Positions 11,981-24,479 of a DNA stretch of 64,000 bases are shown one piece after another (the stretch's first letter is position 1; every line of letters starts with the position of its first letter). The position numbers and the translations under genes were made by a program. The notes beneath the pieces are model-generated. The model worked only from the letters and a program-made list of their open reading frames with translations, had not been told where the DNA came from and searched no databases. The DNA is from Stercorarius parasiticus (lineage: Eukaryota > Chordata > Aves > Charadriiformes > Stercorariidae). The stretch is taken from NCBI GenBank assembly GCA_013396915.1, contig VWZL01002013.1, positions 108,625-172,624 on the forward strand. Reading direction: 5' to 3'.

Positions 11981-12000
11981 AATTGTACCCAGTTTATGGG

Positions 12001-15000
12001 CCTGCAGTCTGTGTTAGTTTAGGTCCAATGTTAACAGATGGCTCATAGCTCAGATATCATCTGAATAGATAAGATAGGCAACATGAGGATCAAGATATGA
12101 AATGACAGCAAGCATGTTAAATAAAAATTATAGCTACAATGTTACGCACAGAGAAGGGTAAAGTGAGTGACTATGCCAGAGCAGACAGGACAAAAGTATG
12201 CGAGTCATAAAGGTAGAGAAAAGAACTGGAGCAACTATTATGTCAGTACACTACAGAAAAAATCCAGGCAAAATCTGGGAAAGCTCCCTCGATGTTTGAA
12301 GGCCCCATCTTCCACAGGTCCCACTTACATTTCACGTCATCAGCTGTCATCTGCAGGAAGGTCTCTCATTTGGTCGAGACCACAGGACTCTCGGAGCTTC
12401 CACAGTGGAAGTTCTGTTCCCTGTCATTACATTTCATCAAACTTTACCTTAGCAATTCATTTTGTAAAGTGATGTGCTAACCCTGTGCAATACTTCCTCA
12501 TATGGCCAGACTCACCTAAGAATTCAACACAGGTGATTAGATACCTGCTACGCTGTGTTAGAACAGTGGCATAATAGCTCCTGTTCCCTGAGACCTAAAT
12601 TTCCGATTTGAAAAGAAAATTTCTGATTAAAACCCTAGATTATCCCCTTTTGAGATACTTAGATCAAACACAGCTGAGAATTCAATCCTCATGAACTAAG
12701 TTTCAACAAACATGAAGTTAACATTTCTGTATACTATGGATATTTTTCTTCTTGATTAGCCTGGAGTGTTAAAGAGTGTTTTATAAAGCCACATTATTGA
12801 TGCACTCTTATTATTCATAGACTTAAGCCTACAGTCCTTGTTAAGTCAAGAGTATTATTAAAATCACTGTAAGATGAATGTCCAATGAACAAACTTTAGC
12901 TATACAGAACTGCATTCCTTAATTCTATCGAAGTCAGTGTAGCTTTCCTTGGGAGACAGTCTTGAATCACATGTGATAAAGACTTCATTTCTTTGTAGCA
13001 TCACTGTGATCTCATTTAGCCAAGTTTGTCTCCAGGTCTGTTCAACTAAAGGGACACTATTAGAGCAAACAAGATAAGCTCCAACATGAGCTTTGTCCTC
13101 TCTCCTACCTATTTTCTGTTATCTTGTCTGTACTAAAATGTGGAATAGAATGCAATATAAAATGTGTACACATTTCTGTCATGCTATATGCAATGCTATG
13201 TATCATTTCATTCTGGCTTGAACAGGCTATCATGCCATAGGTTATGTATCATTTAATTTTGGCTTGAACATTTTCATTGGATGCAGATTTTCACTTCATT
13301 TTTCCAGCAGTACAAGTCAATCATTAGGTGCCTTCCCATACCTGGAACTGTGACACAAGATTTTGAGTAGTGAGAAAAGACTGTTGAGTTTTCTAATTTC
13401 TCTTTCTGATGTGGAAAAAGAAAAACACGTAACTTTTTCTTAACATTAATCTGTCACTTCAGATTTCGAGTATAGAGAAGGATACTAAAAAAGCCCAAAC
13501 AAACAAAAAAACAACCACAATCTGGCAATCTAGACCAAAATTACATAATCATCAGATAGGTTTGTTTCAGGGTCAAGTTTCTTTATATTGCTAATTCCCC
13601 TTACCCTAATTTTAACAGCGAGGTACATATTATTCTTCATTCATCTTACAAGGGATGACTGGTGATGACATAGTCTATATTCCCTGAGTTGTGCATTATT
13701 TGTAACAGATTTTGATTTTTGTGTTTCATTATCCTTTGCATGGACTAAAACACCTTAACATGAATATCAGGCATTCATCTGCCTTCTTCTTCTGTGTTGT
13801 CCTATATTGCATGCCAGTAACAGTGAAGAGTCTGGCCATGGTTTAGACCAAAGTTTACGTTTCCATGGCACATTTGGAAGAGGTTAGATTTCATTTAAGC
13901 ATTTCTACCCAGCCACTCTGTCTTGAAAGACATTAAATACTGTCTAATTCTTTATTCTGACCTATGTATCCTAATAATCTTTTGTCAAAGATGATTGATG
14001 ATTAGGAAAAAGTTGCCCCAGCAATGTATATTTCAAATCAAGAACCTTTAATTCACATGTTATCTATGGTTATATGATGTCATATGGAGTTTCATCAGGT
14101 TTATGCAGACATTTAACATCTACAGTGTCCAAAAGTCACTTGACAGGAAAAGCTGGGCACCACAATGCTTTGACATCCTATCATTTGGTCCATGTTCCAA
14201 TAACTGAGATTCCAGGATTTGTAAGTGAAGACTGGCTTTTGCACACAGATGCAAAGAAACATCTGCAACAGCTTTATTTCTTCTAAGGAAGAGATTATCT
14301 GAGTTTTTATTTCATAACAATAAGCCATAGGTGTTGTTTCAGAAAAGACCCTAATAGTTTAGGTACAAATTTTGGCCTTGAAGTGTGCCCTTCTTTGTTC
14401 TATTCTACTGGTTTAGTTTGCATCATGCATACCTTTGATGCAGGTATGTAATATTTTATGTCATTAAGTACCAAAGTTCAAGAATTGCAAATGCAAATAA
14501 AGACATGCTTTTGTGGGGGAAAAAAACCCAAATATATTTCATAAAGCAAATCTGATAACAGTAATATAAATGAGCTACTGGCTCATCAGAATGTGTGACG
14601 TCCTAAGAAGAACCATCACAACCGAAAAAAAAATTAGCTGAGTGATATTGGTGCTAAAGAAAGAAGAAGGTCTTTTATTAAACTTAATCTCTGGTGATTT
14701 TTATTTTTTTTTCCAGAATTAACTCTCCAGTACAAGGCCACATTCTTGATGAAGCCTTTAGTTCACTGAAACACAAAAAATTATCTCTCCTTTTCTTTTC
14801 TTCAAGATATGAATATTCCAAAATTATTTCTTTGATATAAAATACAAATTCCAATGCTCCTTCTGATAAATACAAAGTCAAAATATCTCATTTACATAAC
14901 AAGAACAATAAAAGCAATCCACAGATCTGTTTTCTAAGGAGGATAAAATATGCCTTCAACAATGAACAATTCTCTCCCTACTACCAGCATCCTTTCTCAG

Positions 15001-18000
15001 AAATGCATTTAGAAGTGCTCCCAAGGGAGAAGACGAAATTACTTAGCTTCTTTTTAAAGAAATAAAATATATATCAAAGGCTACAAAAAGACCAACTGAC
15101 TTTCATTCAATTGTCACTTAATTCTCTTCACAAACAATTTCAGAAATGTTGCCTGGCCATGGTGTCACTGTTTCTGAAAGCCTTACCTACCAGGCAGCTG
15201 CATGATGCACAGCACCATTCTCCAACATGAGCAGGCACTCAGCCAGCAGGAAATGATGATCCTCAGCTGGTTTACATGCTTAAGCTCAGGTGTCACAGAA
15301 AGAGTCTACAAGCCGCTTCCACTAACTGTCCCAACCAGAAGAAGGAGCTGGACCCATTCAGGGACTGAATCAGTCAAGATTTCATACTTGAACCAGCTAT
15401 AGCAGTTATGGTTTCCCCTACCTCCTCCCAGAACTTGTCCTAAATCAGCAGGAGTGTAAGGGGGATAAGGAAAGGAAGATAAAGAACTATTTCAGAGGTT
15501 AGGGAAATGGTCAAGTAATGTTCTGAATTTTCATTTTGATTCCAATTTTGGCAGCTGGATTCATACCTAACTATTATTGTTATAGCTGACAACTAAGCAC
15601 ATATGGGAAGCCTTCTAAAGGAGCTGTGGTTAGCTCAAATTAAAAGTGAGACAGGAGCTGCTGTGCTCAGATCCCAAGGACACCTGTGAACAAAACAGAG
15701 TAGGCAATTAAGGTATGGTTCTTCCTCTCTTCCTCAGCCTCTCTTAGCAGAAGTGATAAGACAGCCACCTGCACATGGTTTGTTTCTGTTCTTTCCCCAC
15801 AGTTTCCTCAGTTTGAAGAGTCTTATTATTCCCTATTTATTTTTCTTCTTAATAAGTTGTTTGTCTTTCCACTACACTGCCTTTGTGATCTGACAGCAGA
15901 GTTTGCCCTATCTCTACTACCTTTCGTTAGCCTACTTCAGATGCATGCAGAGCTTAGAAACTCCAGAGCTGAATACAAGGATGCTACAGAGATGCCATGC
16001 TAACCTTAAAACAAATTTACTCATCCCTACTTCCTATAAGTGAAACTCAACCTATTTCTTCCAGGAAAACAAATCTCCTGCAGTCAGAAACTTTATTACA
16101 TTCTTTCCCACTGTACCATAATAAACAGGGAGAATAAAAAAAATTGTAGTTTCAATTAATATCACATTGAAACTATGCCTCACGAAGATGTAATGAGGTC
16201 ACCTACAATATTACACATGATAATGCACTACAGTTAAAAGAGTGTCAGTAGTGTAGTATAATAGTTTTTCTGTATAATATATGAAATCTGGATTCTAGAT
16301 CATACTCCTATCAATTAATGTACAATATATTACCTCCAAACTTTCATTAGGTTATTTTAAACCATAGAATTTAGAGAAACTGAGCGTGTCAAAATATGTG
16401 TTTGGAGTATGATTCAGTTCTGTTCTCAAACCACCAGATAACTTGCATAACATGCAACAAAGATCTTAAGATATAAGATTTTGCTTGACCACTTCATTGT
16501 AATGGGCTACTTGTTATAACTTATGATATGCTCCCACATAACCGATCAAATTTATCCTAGTGCGAAGTTAGTGCCTTGCATATCTTTGCTCCAAGGATAA
16601 ATTAGGAGCCCTCTGATGTACTGTCAGCAATAGGACCTCAAAATAGTTGGTTAAAATGAAGGAAAGTTCATTCATGGTGGATGGAACTGAAATGCAGCAA
16701 GTAAGCACAAATAATGCTTACAAATAATGCTTACCAGTTCAATGGTCCACTGATGATCTAAGTTATTCCTGCAAATTTCTTCTTCCTTTCTAGTGAAAAA
16801 AAAAAAAAATCCAGTTCCTTGATTTTTTTTTAACTTCATCACAATAGCAGTCTCTTCAACTGAGGGAAAAAGCAATGTTGTTTCCCTTGGTGGAGTACAG
16901 AGCAGTATATTTTTTGATCCTTATTAAAATGGTGCTGTGACTCAGATATTTAATCTGTTCATGCATATTTATCCATTTTTAAAGATCATCTAATGAAAAT
17001 TGCCTCTCATCTTGATTAAAAAGACCTTTCAGTATCTAAACTTATACTAATGAATATTAATCTGCATCCCAACAGGAAATAAAAACTGTCTTCTAATGTT
17101 TAATATGGGCTCCCTCTTCTTTCACTAATTGTTATTTTGCAGATATTCTATAATTTATTCATTTTTTATTAGCAGAGTAATAGCATAGCCTTCAAGCAGA
17201 CAACTAGACTTCTCTCTGGCATCTCACAGCCCCTTAGTTTTGTAAACAACTCAAGTCTCACTCGTAACTTCTTAATTGATTTTATTTGTAGACTGTAAAT
17301 GTTGTTTGCATGTTACTTCAAAAGGAAGAATTTAAATAAAGTGACAGAAATAGGCTCAGCAGTCTGCACACTGAGAACCTTCCTGCTTCCTAGCTAGCTT
17401 TTGCCTAAAATCCAATTCTATCCTGTGTTCTTGTGAAGTCCATATTGAGTTCAGAGGGAATTAAGCACTTTCATGTGGGCTTAGACAAAAGATTCGGCAT
17501 TATGTAAGGCTTGCCATGGAAATACTGCCACAGGTTAGGTCTTGAAGGGGACCTGCCCACCCAGGTACTAGTACTACTCCGGTAGTAACTATGATATTTG
17601 GTAGAACCTGTTGAAAACCAGTAAAAATGCAATAAAATATTTATTTTTTTTAGATTTTCTTCCACTTCTCTTAAGATGTAATTTAAAATACTGAGAAATT
17701 TAGAATACAATTTTAAATGCTTAAAAACATTTAAAATGTAAAAGATCACCTAGCGAAAAACGTAAGTCTTACCTTTTTATAAGTACACAAAGACAAAAAT
17801 ATAACATGAATGAAAAGCGGGGAAGTCAGAGAAGATAAATCATCACCAAGTGAAGAAAAACAGCTGGAGAATTAAAAATGGCTCAGGAAGAATACATTTC
17901 AGTTGTTTTGAGCCTCCACAGGATTTTCCAAGGGCAATATTTAATAAAAATAACCTTTTGTCTATGGCAAATAACACCTCCGAAAGCAATATGGTAGAAC

Positions 18001-21000
18001 ATCACCACATTAACAAAATTGAAACCAATTTGCTCTTTTGATAGTCATCAGAAAAGAGGAATACCTCATCTGACTTCCAGACATCAATATTTATGCTAAC
18101 TTCTTTGCCTCCATTTCTAGTCAATAGAGAGAAACAGGTACTTCTAAATTGCACAATTCATCCAGCCTATTTTAGTTATCACCCTTAAAATGAGATGAAT
18201 TGCACTCTGAAAGAGCCTTTTTTTCTTCATTTTGTACAAAGAGAGTCTAGAAAACAAACTAGATATCGACATCTATGTTGTAGATGCCTGAAGTTAGAGG
18301 AAATGCATCCATTCCTATATAGACTTAGCAAGAAACTGAAACACAATCTCTTGGTTTCATTTTTTCTCTCATGCAGGATGAAACACTATTTTCTTCTAAC
18401 CACATCTGTACCAACAAAAAAATACAACCTATTTACTTACAAAAGTTATGGTATATACATTTCCTTCTAATGAGTTAAAAAAAAAATATTCCAGAAAATG
18501 GACATAAGCAGTGAAGGACCTTGCCTTTCTTACTCCTCAGCAATGCAAGCAACAGCAAAATGAGACAGGAGATTTGAAACTTCTGACAGTGCTTTGTCAT
18601 TTACTTCTCAGCCCATGCAGCCATTTTTTAAAAAGGCCAGGTGGAGAGATAGAAAGAGATGAAACTTGAATCATGGTTGTTCCAAAAAGAAAGGTAAGAA
18701 TATTTGAAACACGGATAAAGAATGAAGGAAAAAAACGTGTGGAAATTCACTAATTCTGTGCTACAGACTGGTTTCCTTTCATTTTATCTTACCCAACTAT
18801 ATTTTTCCTTTACCATTTTGGGGGAATTTTTGAAGTATGTCTGTACTATACATTTTCAAAACATTCAACATTTGGATACTTTACCTATGTAAACAATAAT
18901 AAACATTCTAAGGTGATCTGTACACCTGAAGGGAAGTAATAATAAGCTATAGTTACCAGGACAGAATCAAACAGAGAGAGAGGGAGGGGAAATCAGAATA
19001 TTGAAGTCTTTGTCTGAATTCACATATGAACCTTAGAAACAAGTTGCTTGTCTAAATGTCCATGTCACTGTATCTTTGACATATAAACAAAACACTTCTG
19101 TGTTTCCATCCATTCTTTTTGTGGCTGCCGTGATTTTTACCCCATTTAAGGATGAATTCCAGGACAGAGACTTCTACCTAACTGCTACATATATCACTAG
19201 CATACTGTTCACATTAACACAATACGTGTTCAGAATAAAGGTATCTGTTAGATATGGCTCTGCTACTCATCAGACTTTTCTGTACCTATATAGAAGACAA
19301 CTGAAGGCAGAAAAAGGAAAAAAAAAAATTAAACATTTTCTAACTTTCATTGATCTTTTTAGAATATGATACATTTCCTAGTCAACTGTAACAGTAATTA
19401 GACTTGTTAAAAACACACAAACAACCCCCAAAAAACTCTTATAATGACTTAACGGTGATTATGTAATTAGCACCAAATAAATTGTTTCTTTAAATTAATC
19501 TTTCAATGAATAAACAAGTAAGTAGGTCCATAGCTCATTCTAAATATGAACAATCTATGTGCCTTTCTTAACCAGTCAATTCTTACTTGTCTCCATCAGT
19601 ATTCAACATATTTCTCTTGTTTACAAGGTGCGTACTGAGTTACAGTGATTTGAAAGATGAATGAATGAAAGACAGGCAATAATTTCACTCCAGCGTGAAA
19701 CTTCAGTTTGATTCTATCAGCTTAATTTTATTTAAAAAAAAATATTTTTTTTTTTTTTTGCTATTAGTCAGTATATGGGGCTGGGGAGAGAAGGCAGCAT
19801 GGATGGAAATAGAAGAAGTAATCTTAAAGTGGTCCCTCCTTTCTGTTTACAAGTTTTTGGTGACAAAAAAGCTAGATTGCTTAGTGTGTGATCAGTTTAT
19901 AGGATCTTCTTTAATTCTGCTGAATTCCCTATCAAAACACTGTCATAATTGTTGACTTCAATAGCATGTTTTCTTTGACATATGGGTATATGCTCTGACT
20001 TCACTGTCTGCAGATTCCATATTCATGGTGACTTTTCTCTCCGAAGCATTAAAACAAATGAGATAATCTCTGTTGCTAGCACAACTTCCCAACAACTTCA
20101 CCAAAAGGCAGACTAGGCACATGAATGTTTTACATAAATATTAAAGCAAAAAAATTATATAACTAATCTTTTGACATTCTTATCTAACCTTATAATCTTT
20201 GCCCTCTTAAAATAAGTAAATGCAAATGGCTAAAATTTAGAAGTCATACATACATCTGGAGAAAGAAACCTAAATCTAAAATGTTTAGAATGAACATCTT
20301 GTGTACTTCAGCAGGAATGCAGCCCAGCTTGTTACTCATCTCAGGAAATTTTACATCATCCTATTTTAAAAGTACATGCCTAGCCTGAAAAGGCTGCCAC
20401 TTTAAGTGGAGAAAACAGGGAGATAGCAACCGAAAAAAATGAATTAGAAAAGCTGATATCTGATAATGAAATCTTCCTTGGTAAAAGTTTAGTGGTGTTT
20501 TCTGCAGTAGCTATTTCCAGGCTCCACAGGGAGATATAAATAATAAGGTCCAAGCTGATAGTAAACCAAGGGATTTCTTTAGCTGCTGGTGACTTCAGGA
20601 AATGCAGCTCCCAAACTCCATGTTGTTCTCACAGTGCTTTATAGCAGTAGCTGGCAACAAAAGGTATCAGTTGCTGATGAGTTTAGAATGAATAATTCAG
20701 CTGCCAACAAGCACTATTTAGATAAAGTACACAAATAAGACAATTATTGTAAAAGTACATGAACAATTATGGTACATGAATTACTATTGTGTGTACATAA
20801 GCAATCATCTGTGCAAATGATAAAGAGTACCTCATATCATAACAACAGTTTTAATGATAAAAATTAGTCTACAGGAGGCCCTGAGAAAGAAAAATATTAC
20901 ATGAGGCAGCTTTAATCTATTTAGAATTTGCAATTATAGGAGGGGATGGCAGTATGGCCTGTCATTAACAATTACAAGCACTTCCCATCAACAAACCTAT

Positions 21001-21940
21001 TTTCAGTGGCTTATAAGTTTGTCAAACTATTCATAACACCTTTTATATAACATCTCCACTGGGGACTAGGTTATGAAAAATACAAACCAAAACATCTTGT
21101 CCATTTTCTAGAAAAAGGCTAAGACTTTCACTGAAAACTCAACACGCTTTTTATGCTACAGGCATATTGATTCTCAGATAGCCTTAGTGTTAGAGAGGTC
21201 TATATCCCTTTTCCCCTGAAAATTTATTGGCAGAATTTATTACCATCAATTTAGAAGTAAATTTCTGAGATGTTTAACAGAGAGAGAGACAGCAAATTGG
21301 ATTCTATATGCAACAGGCGTGATCCAGACCGTGCAAATGCATGACTTGTCATTCAACCCCATGAACGAAGGAAAAATGGGCTTATTGACGGTCTCATCTG
21401 AAGTTCAAACCCTACCAAAAGATGTGATGATTTGAATGTGTGGGGTACAGAAGTTGGTTTTTTGAGGCTTAGAATAGTAATAGGCTACAGCAAGTGGCCT
21501 GGGTAACAAGAAAAAGGAAAAGAAACTAAGTTTGGCATGCATATGCTGGGTCTAGGACTGGGGAAGTAAATCAGATCTGAGATACTAGAAGGGGTGTAAG
21601 GGAGAAAGAGGTAAGAAATGAACTGACAAGAGAAGGCAGGTGTAGGTTTGAAATTGTGGAGTCCTGTGAATGAGAACTACCATGACAGACAAGACCAGAC
21701 AAGACATTGAAGAGACAGGGATCAGAAAGACAGAAGAGTTAGCCAGAAGTACCAGAATAAATACATCTAGCAGTGAGAAAAGACCAAAGTGAATGTACGT
21801 GGCATGAGTAAAGGGAGCTAATACATAAATTTGGATAAGAAAAATCAGAAAGGAAATTAGAATAGGATCTGGGGGAGAATGGGGATGATAAATCAGCACG
21901 AAAGTCATCACTGGAGGAGAGCAGAGAAAGGAAATGAAAG
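12001..21940. other. Unique AT-rich DNA, no gene seen
   Basis: Almost 10 kb without a recognised repeat family or exon. Visible small structure: a 30-bp direct duplication with 46-bp period (13195-13224 and 13241-13270, sharing ATGTATCATTT and GGCTTGAACA), a 13-bp repeat ACAAATAATGCTT near 16707-16733, an A run at 16799-16810, a T run at about 19743-19760 and a short GA-rich patch at 18970-18988. Segment 20790-21010 has many TAAT/ATTA cores and balanced composition but no identifiable function. Confidence 0.5.
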
Positions 21941-22539
21941 TCACAGAATCAGAGAATGGTGGAGGTTGGACGGAACCTCTAGAGGTTATCTTGTCCAAAG
22001 CCCTTGCTCAAGCAGATCCACCCAGATATACGTGCCCAGGACCATATCCAGATGGCTTTGAATAGGGACTCCACCATCTCTCTGGGCAAACTGTGCCACT
22101 GCTCAGTCCTCCCTTACAGTAAAAAAAGTGTTTCCTGATGTTGAGAAGGAACTTCCCATGTTTCGGTTTGTGATTGTTGCCTTTGGTCCTCTCACTGGGC
22201 AGCACTGAAAAAAGCCTGGCTCTGTCTTTTATACAGCCTCTGCTGTGGTATTTGTATACATTGATAAATCCACCCTGAGCCTTCACTTCTCCAGGCTGAG
22301 CAGTTTCAGCTCTCTCAGCCTTCGCTCCTATGTGAGGTACTCAACTCCCCTAAGCATCTTAGTGTCCCTTCACTGGACTCTCTCCATTATGTCCATGTCT
22401 CCTTTATACTAGGGAGCCCAGCACTGAACACAGCACTCCAGGTGTGGTCTCACCAGTGCAGAGGTAGAAGGTAAAGATCACTTCCCTTCACCTGTTGGCA
22501 GCACTCCTAATGCAGCCCAGGATACCATTAGCTGCCTTT

Positions 22540-22544
22540 GCCAC
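22540..22544 (+). repeat. Target-site duplication GCCAC (left)
   Basis: Five bases directly before the LTR, repeated exactly at 23191-23195 directly after it. A 5-bp duplication is typical of ERVL-class insertions. Confidence 0.9.
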
Positions 22545-23190
22545 TGTCCTGGGTTGGGAGACACAGGACTAATTTCTCTTCTAATGCTGGGGAAAACTCC
22601 ACTTTTGGAAGACTCTAGTACCTGAATTTGGGAAAATATTTACTTTATAGCCAGCTAGGCTATGTGGGATTCAAGGTCTCAGTGTTTTTGAGCCTTGCCA
22701 GGGGCATGGATGAGAAGGAGCGAGGTCTGGGCATTTGACCCAGGCTGGCCAACAGGATTATTTCATACCATGAACGTCACATTCAACATAAATTAGAAAG
22801 TTTGCTGCATAGTTTCTCTCTCCCTTGATGGCAGCAGTCTAGAGAACTCCTTGCCCCAGTGCTGGACGCCTGAGGCTTTCCTTTCCTTCCGAAGCTGTTG
22901 CACTCACAGTGTCTGACATTTGCTGTCCACTGCTGGAAGCCCACAGCTTCCTGCTGATATAATTGGCTGAGTATAATTCCTGTATATCTTATATTAGTAT
23001 TGGGATTAATAGTCATTCTTTAGTATTGTTGTTAATTATTTAGTATTATCCTATTAAATCTATTTATATTTCAACCCTTGTGTTTCCTTGCTTTCCCTGA
23101 TTCCCCTTTCTGGGTGGGGAGGGGTCATCAGGTGATAGAATAATTGTCTAAACGTCAATAAATTGTTACAGGTTTCCTCAAACCATAACA
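22545..23190 (+). mobile_element. Solo LTR of an ERVL-type endogenous retrovirus (646 bp)
   Basis: It starts TGTCCTGGGTTGGG and ends CAAACCATAACA, so its ends are inverted TG..CA repeats. It is flanked by perfect GCCAC duplications and sits inside an antisense CR1 whose sequence resumes on both sides. A TATA-like TGTATATCTT (about 22981) and an ATTAAA polyadenylation signal (23053-23058), followed by a G/T-rich region, set the plus orientation. No internal viral sequence remains, so it arose by LTR-LTR recombination. Its first 45 bases resemble the LTR at 62789, placing both in one broad family. Confidence 0.93.
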
Positions 23191-23195
23191 GCCAC
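23191..23195 (+). repeat. Target-site duplication GCCAC (right)
   Basis: Exact copy of 22540-22544. CR1 sequence continues immediately after it. Confidence 0.9.
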
Positions 23196-23428
23196 AAAGG
23201 CACATCTCTGGCTTATGTTCAACTTGGTGTCCACCATGACCCCCAGGGCCTTTTCTGCCAAGGTACTTTGCAGCTGGGCTGCCTCCAGCATGCACTGGTG
23301 CTTGAGTGCTCCGCAGGTGCAGGACTTTGCACTTCTCCTTGTTGAGCTTCATGACGTTCCAATAGGCCTATTTTTCCAGCCTGTCAAGGTTCCTCTAGAC
23401 CGGAGCACAACCATCTGTTGTATCTGAA

Positions 23429-23527
23429 CTATCTGATCTAGTTAAAGATGTCCCAGCATACTGGAGGAGGGTTGGACTAGATGACCTTTAAAGGTCCGTT
23501 CCAACCCAACACATTCTATGATTCTGT
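23429..23527 (+). mobile_element. Short CR1 3' end, sense, nested in antisense CR1
   Basis: About 99 bp of CR1 3' end in the opposite orientation to its host CR1: GGTTGGACTAGATGACC, then TTTAAAGGTCCGTTCCAACC, and the tail ACATTCTATGATTCTG. The host element is recognisable on both sides (ACCATCTG.. before, TAGTTTGGTGTCATCTGC after), so this is a later insertion. Its left boundary is uncertain by several bases. Confidence 0.8.
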
Positions 23528-23636
23528 GGTCAGCCACTCCTAGTTTGGTGTCATCTGCAGATTTACCAAGGATACACTCTGCCTGATGATTAATGAAGAT
23601 GTTAAACATTTTCATTAACCTGACCCTAGGGTACAC
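23442..23636 (-). pseudogene. CR1 reverse transcriptase catalytic-box fragment
   Basis: Minus-strand frame of 64 codons. Residues 11-36 are CR1 RT: FNIFINHQAECILGKSADDT then KLGVAD, with the Ala-Asp-Asp catalytic box kept at residues 27-29. From residue 37 on, the frame runs through the antisense of the nested sense CR1, so the tail is meaningless. The VPQG motif just upstream carries a stop (VP*G), showing decay. Confidence 0.8.
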
Positions 23637-23662
23637 TGATGGTTACCTGACTCTGACTGGAA

Positions 23663-24196
23663 TCCCAGCACTTTGCCAATAGCTGGAGTGATTATGACTT
23701 TTAGCTCCTATTATGTCAGAACACAAATCTCAAACCCACTTCAGTGGGGAATGATGCATTGATGAGGGAGAGGCTGTGGTCATCTTTCTAACTCTCAGCA
23801 TGCAATTTAGGACCTCTGCAATTGCCCTCTGGAACACCCGGAGATTTGTGCACTATTCTCACATGAGACACATTATTTTATAATAATATAAACATAATTT
23901 AATACAAATACATTACAAATATCATTTAATAAATATATCTTAATAATGTAATTAACAACAGTTATCAAGATGTTTATAATATTTTTTGATAAGTGTTAAA
24001 ATATTAAAGGGCAATATACTTTGGCATAATGAAATTGGCAAAGAAATTATGTGGACAGTTATTTCATTTGTGTTGATTTTATTTTTGTAGTGTTGTGTGT
24101 TTCCCTTATAAACAAGAATTAGGGATTTGTTTTAAATATTATCTATAAGACCCCTCCCCTTCAGAGATGTAGGCAAGATGGTATGCTTATACTGTA
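23663..24196 (+). repeat. 534-bp perfect inverted repeat, left arm
   Basis: Reading the reverse complement of 25139-25672 against this arm line by line, I find all 534 positions identical, with no gap. The left edge abuts the broken CR1 at 23662 and the right edge (GCTTATACTGTA) leads into the spacer. The arm is AT-rich, has no recognised repeat family, and is flanked by CR1 only on the outer left. The first mismatches outside the arm are 23662 against 25673, and 24197 against 25138. Confidence 0.97.
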
Positions 24197-24479
24197 CCTC
24201 TGTGCAAGGGTTTGCTATCTGGTACTTAGATCTTATAGTTCTTTGCTGGAGTGTTTAACATTGTCTCAATATTTTCAGTGCACAAACACTTACGACATGG
24301 TTCACTACCAGCTGAAGTGAATGCAACCTTCAGTGAGTACCTAATTATGGGCCATAAGCAAATCAGATTGGATTACCACATAGGTATGAGAGGACAAGTC
24401 AGTAACTTGAAGTTCTCCAGCTAACTTTTCATGTGGTCCTTCAGTGTTGTGCTTCTATTGCTCTTCTCTGCCCAGCCAC
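24197..24479. other. Spacer of inverted repeat, non-repeat part
   Basis: Unique sequence inside the 942-bp spacer, upstream of the inverted CR1 piece. No gene or repeat was recognised. Confidence 0.5.

Larger units (their letters stand above)
10637..12000 (-). mobile_element. CR1 LINE, long antisense copy with two internal deletions
   Basis: A CR1 copy on the minus strand covering much of the RT domain and the 3' end. Its 3' tail starts at about 10668, and 10637-10669 repeats the extension seen beside the 7966 copy. Two internal losses are visible. One is at 10727/10728, where the tail-proximal GATCATCCAGTT jumps to GGAATTTCTTCC, skipping roughly 150 bp present in the 7966 copy. The other is at the single N (11590), where the frame jumps from an FKKGK block to RNWLDG, removing the RT segment that would carry motif A. 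The 5' boundary near 12000 is approximate. Confidence 0.92.
21941..23662 (-). mobile_element. CR1 LINE, 3' half of a split element, antisense
   Basis: A second CR1 subtype on the minus strand, with tail CACAGAATCAGAGAATGG at 21942. The 3' region (CCACCATCTCTCTGGGCA, TCCAGGTGTGGTCTCACCAG and the GCACTTCTCCTTGTTGAGCT block near 23327) is readable through two later insertions: a solo LTR (22545-23190) and a short sense CR1 (23429-23527). It continues through the RT catalytic box (Ala-Asp-Asp retained, about 23558-23550) and the VPQG-like region near 23620, then stops abruptly at 23662, where a 534-bp inverted repeat begins. The next CR1 residues upstream are found inverted at 25138. Confidence 0.9.
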
